From: an uncultured Frankiales bacterium
GTDB lineage: Bacteria > Actinomycetota > Actinomycetes > Mycobacteriales > SCTD01
NCBI GenBank assembly: GCA_946479905.1
Contig: CAMLIA010000011.1
Location: 1 to 46,907 of the forward strand
DNA: 46,907 nt
Direction: 5' to 3'
Both the position numbers and the translations under genes were made by a program. Positions 1 through 8,359 of this stretch are shown here, one piece after another. Position 1 is the stretch's first letter. The number at the start of each line of letters is the position of its first letter. Under the pieces are notes generated by a model that saw only the letters and a list, made by a program, of their open reading frames with translations, ran no database searches and was not told where the DNA came from.

Positions 1-27
1 CCCCCCGGCACCATCGAGTGGGAGTAG
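1..27 (+). CDS. possible C-terminal end of a truncated upstream gene
   Basis: Frame 1 reads PPGTIEWE and then TAG at 25-27. A perfect 14-bp stem-loop begins 8 bases later, which is where a terminator for a plus-strand gene would sit. Only eight residues are visible, so no function can be given, and frames 2 and 3 stay open longer. The call rests on the stop codon and hairpin placement only. Confidence 0.3.
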   Translation, partial: PPGTIEWE

Positions 28-34
28 GACACAG

Positions 35-69
35 CGAGGTGCCGCCACCGGGCGAGTGGCGGCACCTCG
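35..69. terminator. bidirectional stem-loop terminator
   Basis: CGAGGTGCCGCCAC (35-48) and GTGGCGGCACCTCG (56-69) form a perfect 14-bp stem with a 7-nt loop. It lies 7 bp past the stop of the minus-strand gene 77-532 and 7 bp past a plus-strand TAG at 25-27, so it can serve both. There is no U-tract, which is common for high-GC actinobacterial terminators. Confidence 0.75.
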
Positions 70-76
70 GGCGGCG

Positions 77-532
77 TCAGACCGCGTAGGGGCCGTAGAC
101 GTACGTCGGGTAGGTCGGCGTGCTGACCTTGAACAGGGTGTCGTTGCTCGAGGTCTTCACGTACCCGGTGTCGCCGAGGTAGTAGTACCAGAGCGGGCTG
201 CCGTAGAACTTGTAGGCCTCGAGGTGGTAGTAGTGGCCCGGCGAGATGTCGTCGAACCGCACGCAACCGGCGGAGTTGGTGTTGGCGCTCCGGGTGGACA
301 CCCACTTCGCCTTGTCGAACGAGTAGTACTGCAGGTAGACGGGCTGGCCGGCATAGGCGACTCCGCCCCACGCGAAGCAGCCGTAGATGTCCGGCCTCGA
401 GGTGTCCCCCGCGGCAGAAGCGGACGGCGCGGCGGCCGCGCCGCCGGTGACGAGCGCGCCGACCGTGAGGCAGAGGGCTGCGAGGCGGCGGGACATCCTG
501 CGAGCGGGGCGGGTGCTGTCGGTGATGGTCAT
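77..532 (-). CDS. small secreted protein, function unknown
   Basis: A 151-residue protein of no family I recognise. The N-terminus carries a basic stretch (RRMSRR), a hydrophobic core (LAALCLTVGALVTGG) and an APSASAAG cleavage region, so it is probably exported by Sec and the mature part is about 108 residues. The mature part has two cysteines (in YGCFAWGG and AGCVRFDD) that could form one disulfide, and it is rich in Tyr and Gly with alternating polar and aromatic residues, suggesting a small beta-sandwich. The ATG at 532 has GGGAG about 7 nt upstream. It lies downstream of the acyltransferase gene on the same strand, but a hairpin at 556-572 separates them, so it may be its own unit. It is followed by a strong terminator. 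Confidence 0.75.
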   Translation of the reverse strand: MTITDSTRPARRMSRRLAALCLTVGALVTGGAAAAPSASAAGDTSRPDIYGCFAWGGVAYAGQPVYLQYYSFDKAKWVSTRSANTNSAGCVRFDDISPGHYYHLEAYKFYGSPLWYYYLGDTGYVKTSSNDTLFKVSTPTYPTYVYGPYAV

Positions 533-555
533 GCTGGTCTCCCGGAGCTTGGTGG

Positions 556-572
556 CCCGGGTTCGTCCCGGG
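556..572 (-). terminator. short GC hairpin between acyltransferase and secreted-protein gene
   Basis: CCCGGG (556-561), loop TTCGT, CCCGGG (567-572). It lies in the 89-bp gap between the acyltransferase stop (622) and the next minus-strand start (532). It could be a weak terminator or an attenuator in the leader of the small secreted protein gene. Only six base pairs support it. Confidence 0.35.
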
Positions 573-621
573 CGGTGCAGAGACCATGGCGACCGGCGCT
601 GAACGATCGCTCAAGAGCCGC

Positions 622-2712
622 CTAAGACGCTCCGGGGGCGTTCAGCAGGCCGGAGGACTGCCCAGTGACAAGGACGAGCGGGCCGAGCCAGTTGCGGGCC
701 AGCGCGAACGCCGCCTCCGGTGACAGGTGCAGCCCGTCGGGGCGGCCGTCGGGCTGGCCCTCGACGGTGTCGCTGTACTGCCCGCCTGGGCAGATCCGCT
801 GCCTCAGGTCGGCACGGCTGATGCCGGCCACGCGGGTCTGGTCGGCGTTCACGGACGCGACGCGGTGGTCCATGTCGGTGACGCTGGCGAAGGCCCAGTA
901 GCGCTGCCAGTCGGCGCAGGGCGTGTTCAGCAGCAGCACCGGTGCACCGAAGCTCGCGAACGCGTCGGTGTACTGACCGACGAGCCAGTCGTCGTAGGAC
1001 TGCTCGCCGGGCGACCGCCAGTCCGACCAGGACGCGAGCCGCCGGTCGAACAGCTCGTTCACGCCGTCCTCGACGACGATGACCTGCGGCGCGAACTGGC
1101 TGAGCGCCTGCCAGCGCTTCGACGCCGCGTCGGCCCACCACCCGCACACCCGCTTCACCGGGAAGGGCCGGTCGGAGGTGAACCGGCGCTCGCCGCCTCG
1201 GCTGAGCGGACAGCCGGGGAGCGCCAGGTCGTACACGACGACGTCGGTGCGCTCCTGGGCCCAGGCGTCGAGGCCACCTGCGAGGTTGTCGGCCAGGCTG
1301 TCGCCGACGACGGCGACGCGCAGCTGGTTCGGTCCGGCGCTGGGCACCGGCGGCACCGGGGTCTTGTCCGGGTCCTGCGCGAACGCAGCGGGGACCGCCT
1401 CCCGCTTGGAAGCGGGCGGGCGGACAGGTACGGCGGGCTGGGCGGCGAGGACGCGGGGGAGCGTCCTGGTCATCGGGCGCTGCGCACCGGCTGCCGGCTG
1501 CTGTGCCAGCTGCTGCGGCGGCAACGGCTGACCGGCATGCACCGGCGGGGGGATCGGCGTGGGGCCCGGCAGGGACGGCAGCACGAGCGCACCGGTGCCG
1601 AAGGCGACGGCGACCAGTCCGGCCGTCCCGGCGGCGGCCCAGGAGCCGACAGCGCCGGCCGGGCTGAACCGGGCCTGCCGGACGGGCAGCTCGACGAGCC
1701 GGAGGGACAGCTCGGAGAGCAGCGCGACCGCACCGAGCCGGACGAGCAGCAGGTCGGCCCCGGCGAGTCCCGTGCTGTCAGGGGTGAGCAGCAGGAACAG
1801 CGGCCAGTGGAAGAGGTACGCGCCGTAGGAGACCTCGCCGAGCCAGACCAGCGGCCGGGCGCTCAGTGCTCGGACGATGACGCCTCCGGGCTGGACGGCA
1901 GCGGTGAGCAGCAGGCAGGTGGCCAGGGCGGTCAGCGCCCAGCCCCCTCGCTGGAGGTACCGGCTGTCGTCGTGGACGGTCACCACCGACACCGTCAGGA
2001 AGGCGGCGGCCAGCAGACCGAGGACGGGAACGGCCGGGCCGGGGAGAGCGCGCCACCCGCGGGACCGCTGCAGCACGACCGCCAGCCCCGCTCCGACGAG
2101 GATCTCGGCCACCCGCACGTCGGTCCCGAAGTGCAGCCGGGTGCTCCCGGCGCCCGTGAGCGACAGCCAGGTCCCCACCGCGACGGACAGCACGACCAGC
2201 CCGGCGAGAGCGATGCCCACGGCCGCGCGCCCACGTCGTACCAGCAGCAGGAGCAGCAGGGGGAAGACGAGGTAGTACTGCTCCTCGACGGCGAGCGACC
2301 AGGTGTGCTGCAGCGGGGACGGGTCGTGGAAGAGGTCGGCGTAGGACTGGCCGTCGTGGAGGAACCACCAGTTCGCGGTCCAGGTCAGCGTGGCGATCGC
2401 GTCGGGGAGCAGGCCGTCGGCGGGGTGGGGGGTCCACGCAGCGACCGCGGCGGCGAGCGCGAGGGCGAGGGGCAGGGCAGGGACCAGCCGCTTGGCGCGC
2501 CGGCCCCAGAAGGACCGGAGGTCGACCCCGCCGGTGGTCTCGTGCTCACTGAGCAACAGCGAGGTGATGAGGAACCCGGACAGGGCGAAGAAGACCGTGA
2601 CACCCAGGTGACCGCCGATCGCCCAGCCGACCCCTGCGTGGAAGAGCAGGACGGCCAGCACCGCGAGGCCGCGCACCCCGTCCAGGGCAGGGGTGTGCGG
2701 CAGCCGGGTCAT
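622..2712 (-). CDS. membrane acyltransferase (OafA/YrhL type) with C-terminal SGNH domain
   Basis: A 696-residue two-domain protein. The N-terminal half is an acyltransferase-3 membrane domain beginning at LDGVRGLAVLAVLLFHAG, which holds the family's conserved His, followed by about ten hydrophobic segments and the family-typical SLAVEEQYYLVFPLLL. The C-terminal third, after a Pro/Gln-rich linker, is an SGNH hydrolase-like domain: VVGDSLADNL supplies the Ser block and DGLHLSPEA the Asp-His block. This architecture O-acylates cell-surface glycans: the membrane domain passes an acyl group across the membrane and the SGNH domain transfers it. The substrate is not evident. I chose the ATG at 2712 because it precedes the conserved start of the domain; the reading frame stays open 24 codons further but that stretch is basic and unlike the family. 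A terminator hairpin (2788-2815) separates it from the upstream gene. Confidence 0.9.
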   Translation of the reverse strand: MTRLPHTPALDGVRGLAVLAVLLFHAGVGWAIGGHLGVTVFFALSGFLITSLLLSEHETTGGVDLRSFWGRRAKRLVPALPLALALAAAVAAWTPHPADGLLPDAIATLTWTANWWFLHDGQSYADLFHDPSPLQHTWSLAVEEQYYLVFPLLLLLLVRRGRAAVGIALAGLVVLSVAVGTWLSLTGAGSTRLHFGTDVRVAEILVGAGLAVVLQRSRGWRALPGPAVPVLGLLAAAFLTVSVVTVHDDSRYLQRGGWALTALATCLLLTAAVQPGGVIVRALSARPLVWLGEVSYGAYLFHWPLFLLLTPDSTGLAGADLLLVRLGAVALLSELSLRLVELPVRQARFSPAGAVGSWAAAGTAGLVAVAFGTGALVLPSLPGPTPIPPPVHAGQPLPPQQLAQQPAAGAQRPMTRTLPRVLAAQPAVPVRPPASKREAVPAAFAQDPDKTPVPPVPSAGPNQLRVAVVGDSLADNLAGGLDAWAQERTDVVVYDLALPGCPLSRGGERRFTSDRPFPVKRVCGWWADAASKRWQALSQFAPQVIVVEDGVNELFDRRLASWSDWRSPGEQSYDDWLVGQYTDAFASFGAPVLLLNTPCADWQRYWAFASVTDMDHRVASVNADQTRVAGISRADLRQRICPGGQYSDTVEGQPDGRPDGLHLSPEAAFALARNWLGPLVLVTGQSSGLLNAPGAS

Positions 2713-2787
2713 GTACCTACGCGTTTCCCCGCGTCGTCCAGGAGAACCTGCCCGTGAGGTGAGTCCGGCCTGGCGGGTGCGCACGGG

Positions 2788-2815
2788 GGAGGGGAGGCCC
2801 TTCGGCCTCCCCTCC
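2788..2815 (-). terminator. strong stem-loop terminator after the DUF642-like gene
   Basis: GGAGGGGAGGCC (2788-2799), tetraloop CTTC, GGCCTCCCCTCC (2804-2815): a perfect 12-bp stem lying 14 bp past the minus-strand stop at 2830. No clear U-tract follows. Confidence 0.7.
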
Positions 2816-2829
2816 TGGTGAAGCGGTGA

Positions 2830-4155
2830 TCAGGAAGCGGTCCAGACCGTCACGAAGCCACGGTCGAACGGAACCCCGAGGTCCCAGCTCGGCTGCACCG
2901 ACACCGGCATCAGGTACGCCGTGTCGCCGGTGCTCATGTAGAAGCCGCCGCGTGGGAAGGCGGGCAGCGCCCCGGCGCCCATGAACTGCAGGCTGGACGC
3001 GGTGACGTCCTCGCTGACCCAGGCGTTCAGGTCGACCGAGAGTCCCGTCCCGTAGTGGTAGAAGCCGTACGGCGCCGTGCCGTTCGGGACGAAGTGCTGC
3101 GGCCGCAGTCCGACGTGCGTGTAGTTGATGTCGACGTGACCGACAGGCACCGTGCCCACCATGCCGGCGACGGCGTCAATGACGTAGTCGGGCGAGCCCT
3201 TGTCGGTCGCGCTGTTGATCGTCTTGGCGTCGTTCGCCACGATCGGGCCACTGGCGACGGCGTTCACGGTGAACGCGTTCGTCAGGACCGCCGGGGCGTC
3301 GCTGGTGTAGCCCAGACCGTCAGTGGCTCGCACCGTGACGTTGTAGCTGCCCACGACCGGCGGCAGCGGGATGTCAGCGGTGATCGCCTCGGTCGCGGAG
3401 CTGAACGACCCGTCGGTGGCGCTCATGCCCACCCACGGCCCGGTCCAGGTGCCGCGCGACAGCTGGTACTGCGCACCGGTCACGATCCCCTGTCCCAGGG
3501 CGCCGTTGCTGGCAGTGCCCGTCAGGTGCACGGTGCGGCCGTTGGCAGCGACCGCGACGCCACTCAGGGCGGGCCCGGGGTCGACGTAGGTCACGGTGAA
3601 GTCATCGAGGATGACACCGTCGGAGCCGCTGTCCTGGCTGGCCAGCGTGACGGTCATCGTGCTCCCGGTCGGGACCATGCCGGACGGCCCGAACTGCTGC
3701 CACGCCCCGCCGCCGGAGTAGTGACCGGGGCCGCTGGCCAGGGACACACCGTTCGACGAGACGTCAATGGTCCAGTTCGAGCCGCTGCCGTTGGCGTTCA
3801 CCCAGTAGGTGACGCTGTAGGCCAGCCCTGGGTGGACCGTGAAGGTCTGCGCGATCGTGCCCGGGTTGGAGCCGTTCAGGTCGAGCGCCTGCAGCCCGCC
3901 GTGCACCGCGTAGGGGGCGACGACGAGGTCGACGTCACCTGCCGTGACGGTCCACGGTCCGATCGAGGACGACGTCGGGAAGTTGCTGTAGTAGGGCGCG
4001 GCCGTCGAGATCGCCGGTGACTCGAAGCCGGGGTCACCGAACTCGGTCGCCGTGACGGTCGTCGCTGCCGCCAGCGGACCGGCGACGAGGGACGCTGACA
4101 CAAGCGCACCGACGCCGATGCCGGCGGTCAGGACCCGCTTGAGGACGTGCTTCAT
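2830..4155 (-). CDS. secreted DUF642-like / choice-of-anchor C protein with Ig-like repeat region
   Basis: A 441-residue exported protein. The signal peptide is MKHVLKRVLTAGIGVGALVS with cleavage near GPLAAATT. Residues about 35-180 match the DUF642/choice-of-anchor C pattern: it opens with GDPGFESP, contains GPWTVTAGDVDLV and HGGLQALDLNG, then a paired beta-sheet block ending in ILDDFTV. This is a carbohydrate-binding-like jelly-roll fold. A second region (about 185-285) looks like a bacterial Ig-like domain, and the last 150 residues are unassigned. No LAxTG or transmembrane anchor is visible at the C-terminus, so it is probably released or wall-associated non-covalently. The ATG at 4155 has a strong GAGGGGGAG Shine-Dalgarno. 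Upstream in-frame codons lack signal-peptide character. It is divergent from the hydroxylase gene across 230 bp. Confidence 0.75.
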   Translation of the reverse strand: MKHVLKRVLTAGIGVGALVSASLVAGPLAAATTVTATEFGDPGFESPAISTAAPYYSNFPTSSSIGPWTVTAGDVDLVVAPYAVHGGLQALDLNGSNPGTIAQTFTVHPGLAYSVTYWVNANGSGSNWTIDVSSNGVSLASGPGHYSGGGAWQQFGPSGMVPTGSTMTVTLASQDSGSDGVILDDFTVTYVDPGPALSGVAVAANGRTVHLTGTASNGALGQGIVTGAQYQLSRGTWTGPWVGMSATDGSFSSATEAITADIPLPPVVGSYNVTVRATDGLGYTSDAPAVLTNAFTVNAVASGPIVANDAKTINSATDKGSPDYVIDAVAGMVGTVPVGHVDINYTHVGLRPQHFVPNGTAPYGFYHYGTGLSVDLNAWVSEDVTASSLQFMGAGALPAFPRGGFYMSTGDTAYLMPVSVQPSWDLGVPFDRGFVTVWTAS

Positions 4156-4385
4156 GACTCCCCCTCGGGAGGAAGGATCAGCTGAAGAGCGGCCAGCTGC
4201 TTTGCCGTGCAGCCTGAGGTGGGAGCGTCCGCCGCATCGCGCCCGAGATGCTGACCACGCGGGTTGGGGGTGGCCGATCCCGGGAGCTGACGCGCTCGCC
4301 GGAGACGGCACTCTCAGGGTGCTGCTGCCCACCGTCTGTGCCAAGAGGCGAAGGTCCCTGCCCCGCCGGGCGTACGCTCGGAGCC
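4156..4385. other. 230-bp divergent intergenic region
   Basis: No gene is supported here. On the minus strand it holds the leader of the DUF642-like gene, with short complementary stretches (CTGC...GCAG near 4205-4220, and CTCCC...GGGAG around the Shine-Dalgarno at 4158-4175) that could sequester the ribosome-binding site. On the plus strand it holds the -10 of the hydroxylase gene at 4373-4378. I could not match the leader to a known riboswitch. Confidence 0.4.
4373..4378 (+). promoter_or_regulatory. leaderless -10 element for hydroxylase gene
   Basis: TACGCT lies 7 nt before the GTG at 4386, the spacing expected when transcription starts at the first base of the start codon. No -35 is obvious. 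Confidence 0.5.
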
Positions 4386-5021
4386 GTGCCGGCGGTCACG
4401 CGCGACCTGACGACGTTGGGTGGTGCCCTCCGGGAGTTCGTGCGGCACCGCAGCCCGCAGCTGCTCTCCGGCGCGCTGCTCCTGCTCCTCGTCGGACGCG
4501 TGCTCTGGCCCGGGTGGTCAGCGGCCGACCTGGTCGTGATCGCCGTTCTGGTGGCCCTCAACCCGTTCAGCGAGTGGCTGATCCACGTGTTCGTGCTGCA
4601 CTGCCCGGCCGACGGCGGCCGGCGCGACCGGATCGCCGGCTACAGCCACCGGCGCCACCACGAGAACCCACGTGACCTGCGCTTCCAGTTCATCCACCCG
4701 GCAGTCATCCTCGCCGCGCTGCCGCTGGACCTGCTCGTCGTGCTCGCGTTCCGCAGGCCTGCGGCGCTGACGGCGGTCGTCACCGTCGCCGCGCTCACCC
4801 TCACCTACGAGTGGGTGCACTTCCTCATCCACACCGACTACGTGCCGCGGCACGTGCTGTACCGCCGGCTGCACCGGGCGCACCGGCTGCACCACTTCCG
4901 CAACGAGCACTACTGGCTCGGTGTGGTCACCCGGTTCGGCGACCGGGTGCTCGGGACGAACCCGAGGAAGGAGGACGTCGAGGTCTCCCCGACCGCGAAG
5001 ACCGCCCTGGCTGCCCGATGA
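4386..5021 (+). CDS. fatty acid hydroxylase / sterol desaturase family membrane protein
   Basis: A 211-residue integral membrane protein of the fatty acid hydroxylase superfamily. It has the His clusters expected for a di-iron site: HxxxH-type residues in EWLIHVFVLHCP, then SHRRHHE, then HFLIHTDYVPRH, then RLHRAHRLHHFRNEHYW. Four hydrophobic segments alternate with these clusters. Such enzymes use O2 to hydroxylate or desaturate lipid chains or carotenoids; the substrate here is unknown. I chose the GTG at 4386 because it directly follows a leaderless -10 (TACGCT) and because the upstream 46 codons are Cys/Pro-rich and unlike the family. The stop overlaps an ATG in the next frame, but the next gene more likely starts at 5081. 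Confidence 0.82.
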   Translation: MPAVTRDLTTLGGALREFVRHRSPQLLSGALLLLLVGRVLWPGWSAADLVVIAVLVALNPFSEWLIHVFVLHCPADGGRRDRIAGYSHRRHHENPRDLRFQFIHPAVILAALPLDLLVVLAFRRPAALTAVVTVAALTLTYEWVHFLIHTDYVPRHVLYRRLHRAHRLHHFRNEHYWLGVVTRFGDRVLGTNPRKEDVEVSPTAKTALAAR

Positions 5022-5080
5022 CGCCGGGGCGACCGCGCCGGGTGGCAGACTGTGGCTCCTTCCCGCCCCCGGAGGACCTC

Positions 5081-7465
5081 GTGGGTCGTCACCCTGCCCT
5101 TCTCGCCGCTGCCGGACTCACCCTCGGGTCGCTCGCCCTGCTGGGCGGTTCGCCGGCCGCCACCGCCGCGGGCGCGACCGTGCGGTTCGCGAGCCCGACC
5201 GTGGTCAACGAGTTCGTGCCCGGCTTCGAGCCCGACGTCGTGGTGGACGCCACGCACACGGCGTCGCGCGGGCGGATCTACTCGAGCTGGCCGAACGGCT
5301 TCAGCACGACGATCTCCTACCTGGCTCGCTCCGACGACCACGGCAGCTCGTTCCACCCCACGGGGGGATCCGCGGGCGGCAAGCCGACCACCTGCGTGGG
5401 AGGCGGTGACTCCGAGATGCAGCTGGACGGCAAGGACGGGCAGCTGCTGTTCGCCGACCTGCAGGGCCTGACCAACTTCTCGACCTCGGCGAGCCGTGAC
5501 GGCGGCGACACCTTCACGACCAGCTGCACCGGCGTCACCGGCGCCGGTGTCGACCGGCAGTGGATCGCCGTCGACGACAACGGCGGCACCTCCGCCGTCG
5601 GCGGCGGCGCGGCCGACGGCCGGGCGTACCTGTTCTACGACAACATCCTGCAGAACACGTCCAGCTCGAACCCGACGGGCAACCAGCCGGTGGTCAACGT
5701 GAGCTCCGACGGCGTGAACTACGGCGGGTGCATCGCCACGTCGACGGTGTGCAAGGCCGAGGCTGCCGTCATCAGCGCCGAGGACGACATCGTCGGGAAC
5801 GCCTTCGTGGACGGCAACCCACGCAGCCCGCGCTACCACGCGGTCAGCGAGGTCCGGGGCAGCTCGAACTCCAGGAAGGTGCTGTTCTCCACCTGCCGAG
5901 GAGCGCCCGCGGGCTCGCCGACGACCGCTGCCGCGACGGCAGCGCTGTGCGCCGACCCGACGGCCTTCGCCCCGGGGGACACCGGACTGGTGAACACCCA
6001 CTGGCAGGACCACGTCGTCTCCGCGGTCCCTGCCGGCTACACGGTGAAGTCGTTCGTGGTCGGGGCGATCGACACCAGCGGGAACATCTACGTGACGTGG
6101 TGCCAGTACCCGCTGAAGAGCAGCGGCGCCTACGACGGTGCCGGTGAGATCATGGTGGCCACGTCCACCAACGGCGGCAGCACCTGGTCGGCCCCTCGCC
6201 GGATCAGCCCGCCCTCGCAGCCGAGCGTCATCTTCCCGTGGATCACCGCGGGTGACCCGGGGCGGGTGGACGTCGCCTGGTACGGCGCCGCGGACAGCGG
6301 CGACCGGCCCGGTCCGGATGCGGCAGACCACGCGCTGTGGGACGTCTACATGGCGCAGAGCACCGACGCTCTCGCCAGCAGGCCGTCGTACACGCTCACG
6401 AAGGTCACCGACCACCACGTGAAGTACAGCGGCATCTCGACCGGTGGCCTCGGCGGCTCGGCGGACCGCAGCCTGGGCGACTTCCTGCAGATCAAGACCG
6501 GGCTCGACGGCGAGGCGCTGCTGTCCTACGTCGACGACACCTCCGGCAACCGCAACAACGACATCTGCCAGGGCTGCGGGCAGACACCCGCCGAGGCCGC
6601 CGGCCCGACGATGTCCGCCCGGCAGGTGGCGGGACCCTCGCTGTACGCCGCCAAGGGCACGGTCGGCAGCGGAACGCCGGCCGCCGGGTTCGTCACCGAC
6701 CCGGTCGGCAAGGGCTACCCCGACGCCTACCTCTCGCTCCCCGGCACGGACACGAACGCCTCGAAGGGCATCGACCTGCGCAGTGTGGGCATCACGCGCC
6801 CGGACAGCAGCCACCTGCAGATCACCCTGCGCACCGGCGATCCAGGTCTCGCCGAGAACCTCGCGCAGAGCCCGACGAACGGCGGCCTCTACGCCAACTG
6901 GCGGGTCCGCTGGGCAGGCCGCTACGGCACGTCCGGCAAGGACGGCCAGATCTGGTACGTCGGGCTGCAGGCCGGTCAGGACGGCAACCCCGAGTACTAC
7001 GTCGGCAAGACCGCGTCCATCGACACGACCCACACCAAGTACTTTGCCTACCCCACCGGGACGACCGTGCCCGGCAGGATCCGGGGGGACGCCATCATCT
7101 GGACCGTCCCGACGTCCGCGGTCGGCAGCCCGAGGACCGGCGACGGGCTCTACAGCGTCACCGGCTTCTCCGCGATGTCGGCACTCCCCGACCGCCCGAT
7201 CGGGGTCACCGAGCCGACCGGGACCGGGCAGTTCGGCGACGAGGACACCCTCGCGGCGAACCTGCTCGACGCCACCCCGTCGTTCAGCTACGTCCTCGGG
7301 GCGAAGTACGCCGTGCCGCCCGGCATCAACGTCGGCGGCTCGTCCGGCGGCACCGGCTCGCACCGCGGCGGTGGGCTCGCGGCGACCGGCCTGGGCCTCG
7401 CCCTGCCGCTCGCCGGGGTCGGTCTGATCGCCGGTGTGCTCGTGCTGCGGCGGCGCCGGGCCTGA
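5081..7465 (+). CDS. Asp-box (BNR/sialidase-like) surface protein with LAATG sortase anchor
   Basis: A 794-residue secreted protein. The signal peptide is about residues 1-30 (ALLAAAGLTLGSLALLGG, then PAATAAG). The body carries several Asp-box turns of the SxDxGxTW type: RSDDHGSSF near 83, SRDGGDTF near 138, and STNGGSTW further on, indicating a six-bladed beta-propeller as in sialidases and related proteins. I do not see a convincing sialidase Arg triad, so catalysis is unproven. The C-terminus has LAATG (766-770), a hydrophobic helix and RRRRA: a class E sortase sorting signal. The GTG at 5081 was chosen because GGAGG lies 5 nt upstream and the signal peptide starts at once; an ATG at 5018 would add 21 residues of non-signal sequence. 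A related anchored protein is encoded at 27240-28877. Confidence 0.83.
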   Translation: MGRHPALLAAAGLTLGSLALLGGSPAATAAGATVRFASPTVVNEFVPGFEPDVVVDATHTASRGRIYSSWPNGFSTTISYLARSDDHGSSFHPTGGSAGGKPTTCVGGGDSEMQLDGKDGQLLFADLQGLTNFSTSASRDGGDTFTTSCTGVTGAGVDRQWIAVDDNGGTSAVGGGAADGRAYLFYDNILQNTSSSNPTGNQPVVNVSSDGVNYGGCIATSTVCKAEAAVISAEDDIVGNAFVDGNPRSPRYHAVSEVRGSSNSRKVLFSTCRGAPAGSPTTAAATAALCADPTAFAPGDTGLVNTHWQDHVVSAVPAGYTVKSFVVGAIDTSGNIYVTWCQYPLKSSGAYDGAGEIMVATSTNGGSTWSAPRRISPPSQPSVIFPWITAGDPGRVDVAWYGAADSGDRPGPDAADHALWDVYMAQSTDALASRPSYTLTKVTDHHVKYSGISTGGLGGSADRSLGDFLQIKTGLDGEALLSYVDDTSGNRNNDICQGCGQTPAEAAGPTMSARQVAGPSLYAAKGTVGSGTPAAGFVTDPVGKGYPDAYLSLPGTDTNASKGIDLRSVGITRPDSSHLQITLRTGDPGLAENLAQSPTNGGLYANWRVRWAGRYGTSGKDGQIWYVGLQAGQDGNPEYYVGKTASIDTTHTKYFAYPTGTTVPGRIRGDAIIWTVPTSAVGSPRTGDGLYSVTGFSAMSALPDRPIGVTEPTGTGQFGDEDTLAANLLDATPSFSYVLGAKYAVPPGINVGGSSGGTGSHRGGGLAATGLGLALPLAGVGLIAGVLVLRRRRA

Positions 7466-7466
7466 G

Positions 7467-8327
7467 CTAGAGAGCCGACATTACGTCGGCGGCGAACCGC
7501 TCCAGCCCCTCCAGCCGCTGCTCCAGGGTGCAGTCCGTCCCGAAGTAGTAGGCCCACGGCATCGTCCAGACGTCCGTGACGCCCTTGGCCTCGGCCGTCG
7601 CGAAGTGCTCGGGCAGGAACGCGTCGGTGAGGGCCGTGATGACGCGGAACTCACCGGAGGCACCCGTCTGCTCGCGGATCTGCGCCAGCCGCGCCGCGTG
7701 CCGGCCGGCCTCCTCGACCGTGTACAGGTCACCCACCCAGCCCTGGTGGCGCGCGGCGCGGGCGAAGGCGACCTCGCTCAGGCCCCCGACGTACACCGGG
7801 ACGGGTGCCGTCGGTGACGGCTCCATCACCATCCGCGGGGCGTCGTAGAACTGGCCGTGGAACTCCGTCCAGCCTGGCTGCCACAGCGCCTTCATGAGCT
7901 CCAGGGCCTCGTCGGTGCGCTTGCCGCGGGTCGAGAAGTCCTGCTCCATCAGGGCGAACTCCTCGCGGCACCAACCGATCCCCACACCCAGCGCGACCCG
8001 GTTGCCGGACAGCACCGCCGCGGTGCCGACCGACTTGGCGACCTGGAAGGGGTTGCGGGTGGAGGGGACGTAGACCGAGGTGAAGAACCGCAGCCTCGTG
8101 GTCACCGACGACAGCGCGCCGACCAGCACCCAGGGGTCCGGCCACTCCGCCTCGAACCCCCAGCGGCGGGCGCCGTCCGGGGTGTAGGGGTAGGGCGTCT
8201 CCAGCGTCTCGAGGTCCATGACGTGGTCGGGCATCGTGACGGCGTCGTAGCCGAGCTCCTCGGCGCGCCGGGCGATGCTGACGAGCTGGTCGGCAGGCAG
8301 GAAGGCGGTGCTGATGGCGAAGCGCAC
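7467..8327 (-). CDS. LLM-class F420-dependent oxidoreductase
   Basis: A 286-residue luciferase-like monooxygenase-fold protein, full length for the family. It opens MRFAISTAFLPADQLVSIARRAEELGYDAV, has the conserved DHV near residue 34 and the strand-loop signature NRVALGVGIGWCREEF near 125-140. LLM proteins of this form in actinobacteria usually use deazaflavin F420 and pass a hydride to an unknown substrate. The GTG at 8327 lies 6 nt after a -10 (TAGGGT), so it is probably leaderless. It is divergent, by 32 bp, from a second F420-linked gene, which supports an F420 rather than FMN assignment. It ends 1 bp from the convergent surface-protein gene. Confidence 0.87.
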   Translation of the reverse strand: MRFAISTAFLPADQLVSIARRAEELGYDAVTMPDHVMDLETLETPYPYTPDGARRWGFEAEWPDPWVLVGALSSVTTRLRFFTSVYVPSTRNPFQVAKSVGTAAVLSGNRVALGVGIGWCREEFALMEQDFSTRGKRTDEALELMKALWQPGWTEFHGQFYDAPRMVMEPSPTAPVPVYVGGLSEVAFARAARHQGWVGDLYTVEEAGRHAARLAQIREQTGASGEFRVITALTDAFLPEHFATAEAKGVTDVWTMPWAYYFGTDCTLEQRLEGLERFAADVMSAL

Positions 8328-8333
8328 CTGTGC

Positions 8334-8339
8334 ACCCTA
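8334..8339 (-). promoter_or_regulatory. leaderless -10 element for LLM oxidoreductase gene
   Basis: On the minus strand TAGGGT ends 6 nt before the GTG start at 8327. It is back-to-back with the -10 at 8348-8353. Confidence 0.6.
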
Positions 8340-8352
8340 GGACTGCCTAGGA
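8336..8352. repeat. tandem CCTAGGA repeat in divergent promoter
   Basis: CCTAGGA occurs at 8336-8342 and again at 8346-8352, a 10-bp period. CCTAGG is itself a palindrome. Each copy overlaps one of the two back-to-back -10 hexamers, so the repeat may simply be the two promoters, or it may be an operator for a dimeric regulator binding one face of the helix. Confidence 0.5.
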
Positions 8353-8353
8353 T
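8348..8353 (+). promoter_or_regulatory. leaderless -10 element for F420H2-dependent reductase gene
   Basis: TAGGAT ends 6 nt before the ATG at 8360, the exact spacing for a leaderless transcript. Confidence 0.6.
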
Positions 8354-8359
8354 CCGGGC

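Noticed and set aside
727..2757. A 676-codon plus-strand open frame opposite the acyltransferase gene
   Set aside because: It is a shadow of a well-supported acyltransferase/SGNH gene and has biased Gly/Arg/Glu composition.
4200..4230. c-di-GMP (GEMM) riboswitch suggested by CACGGCAAAGC on the minus strand
   Set aside because: The second conserved GACGCAAAGCC-type block and the closing helix are absent.
4910..7363. An 817-codon minus-strand open frame
   Set aside because: It is antisense to the Asp-box surface protein, which has a signal peptide, Shine-Dalgarno and sorting signal.
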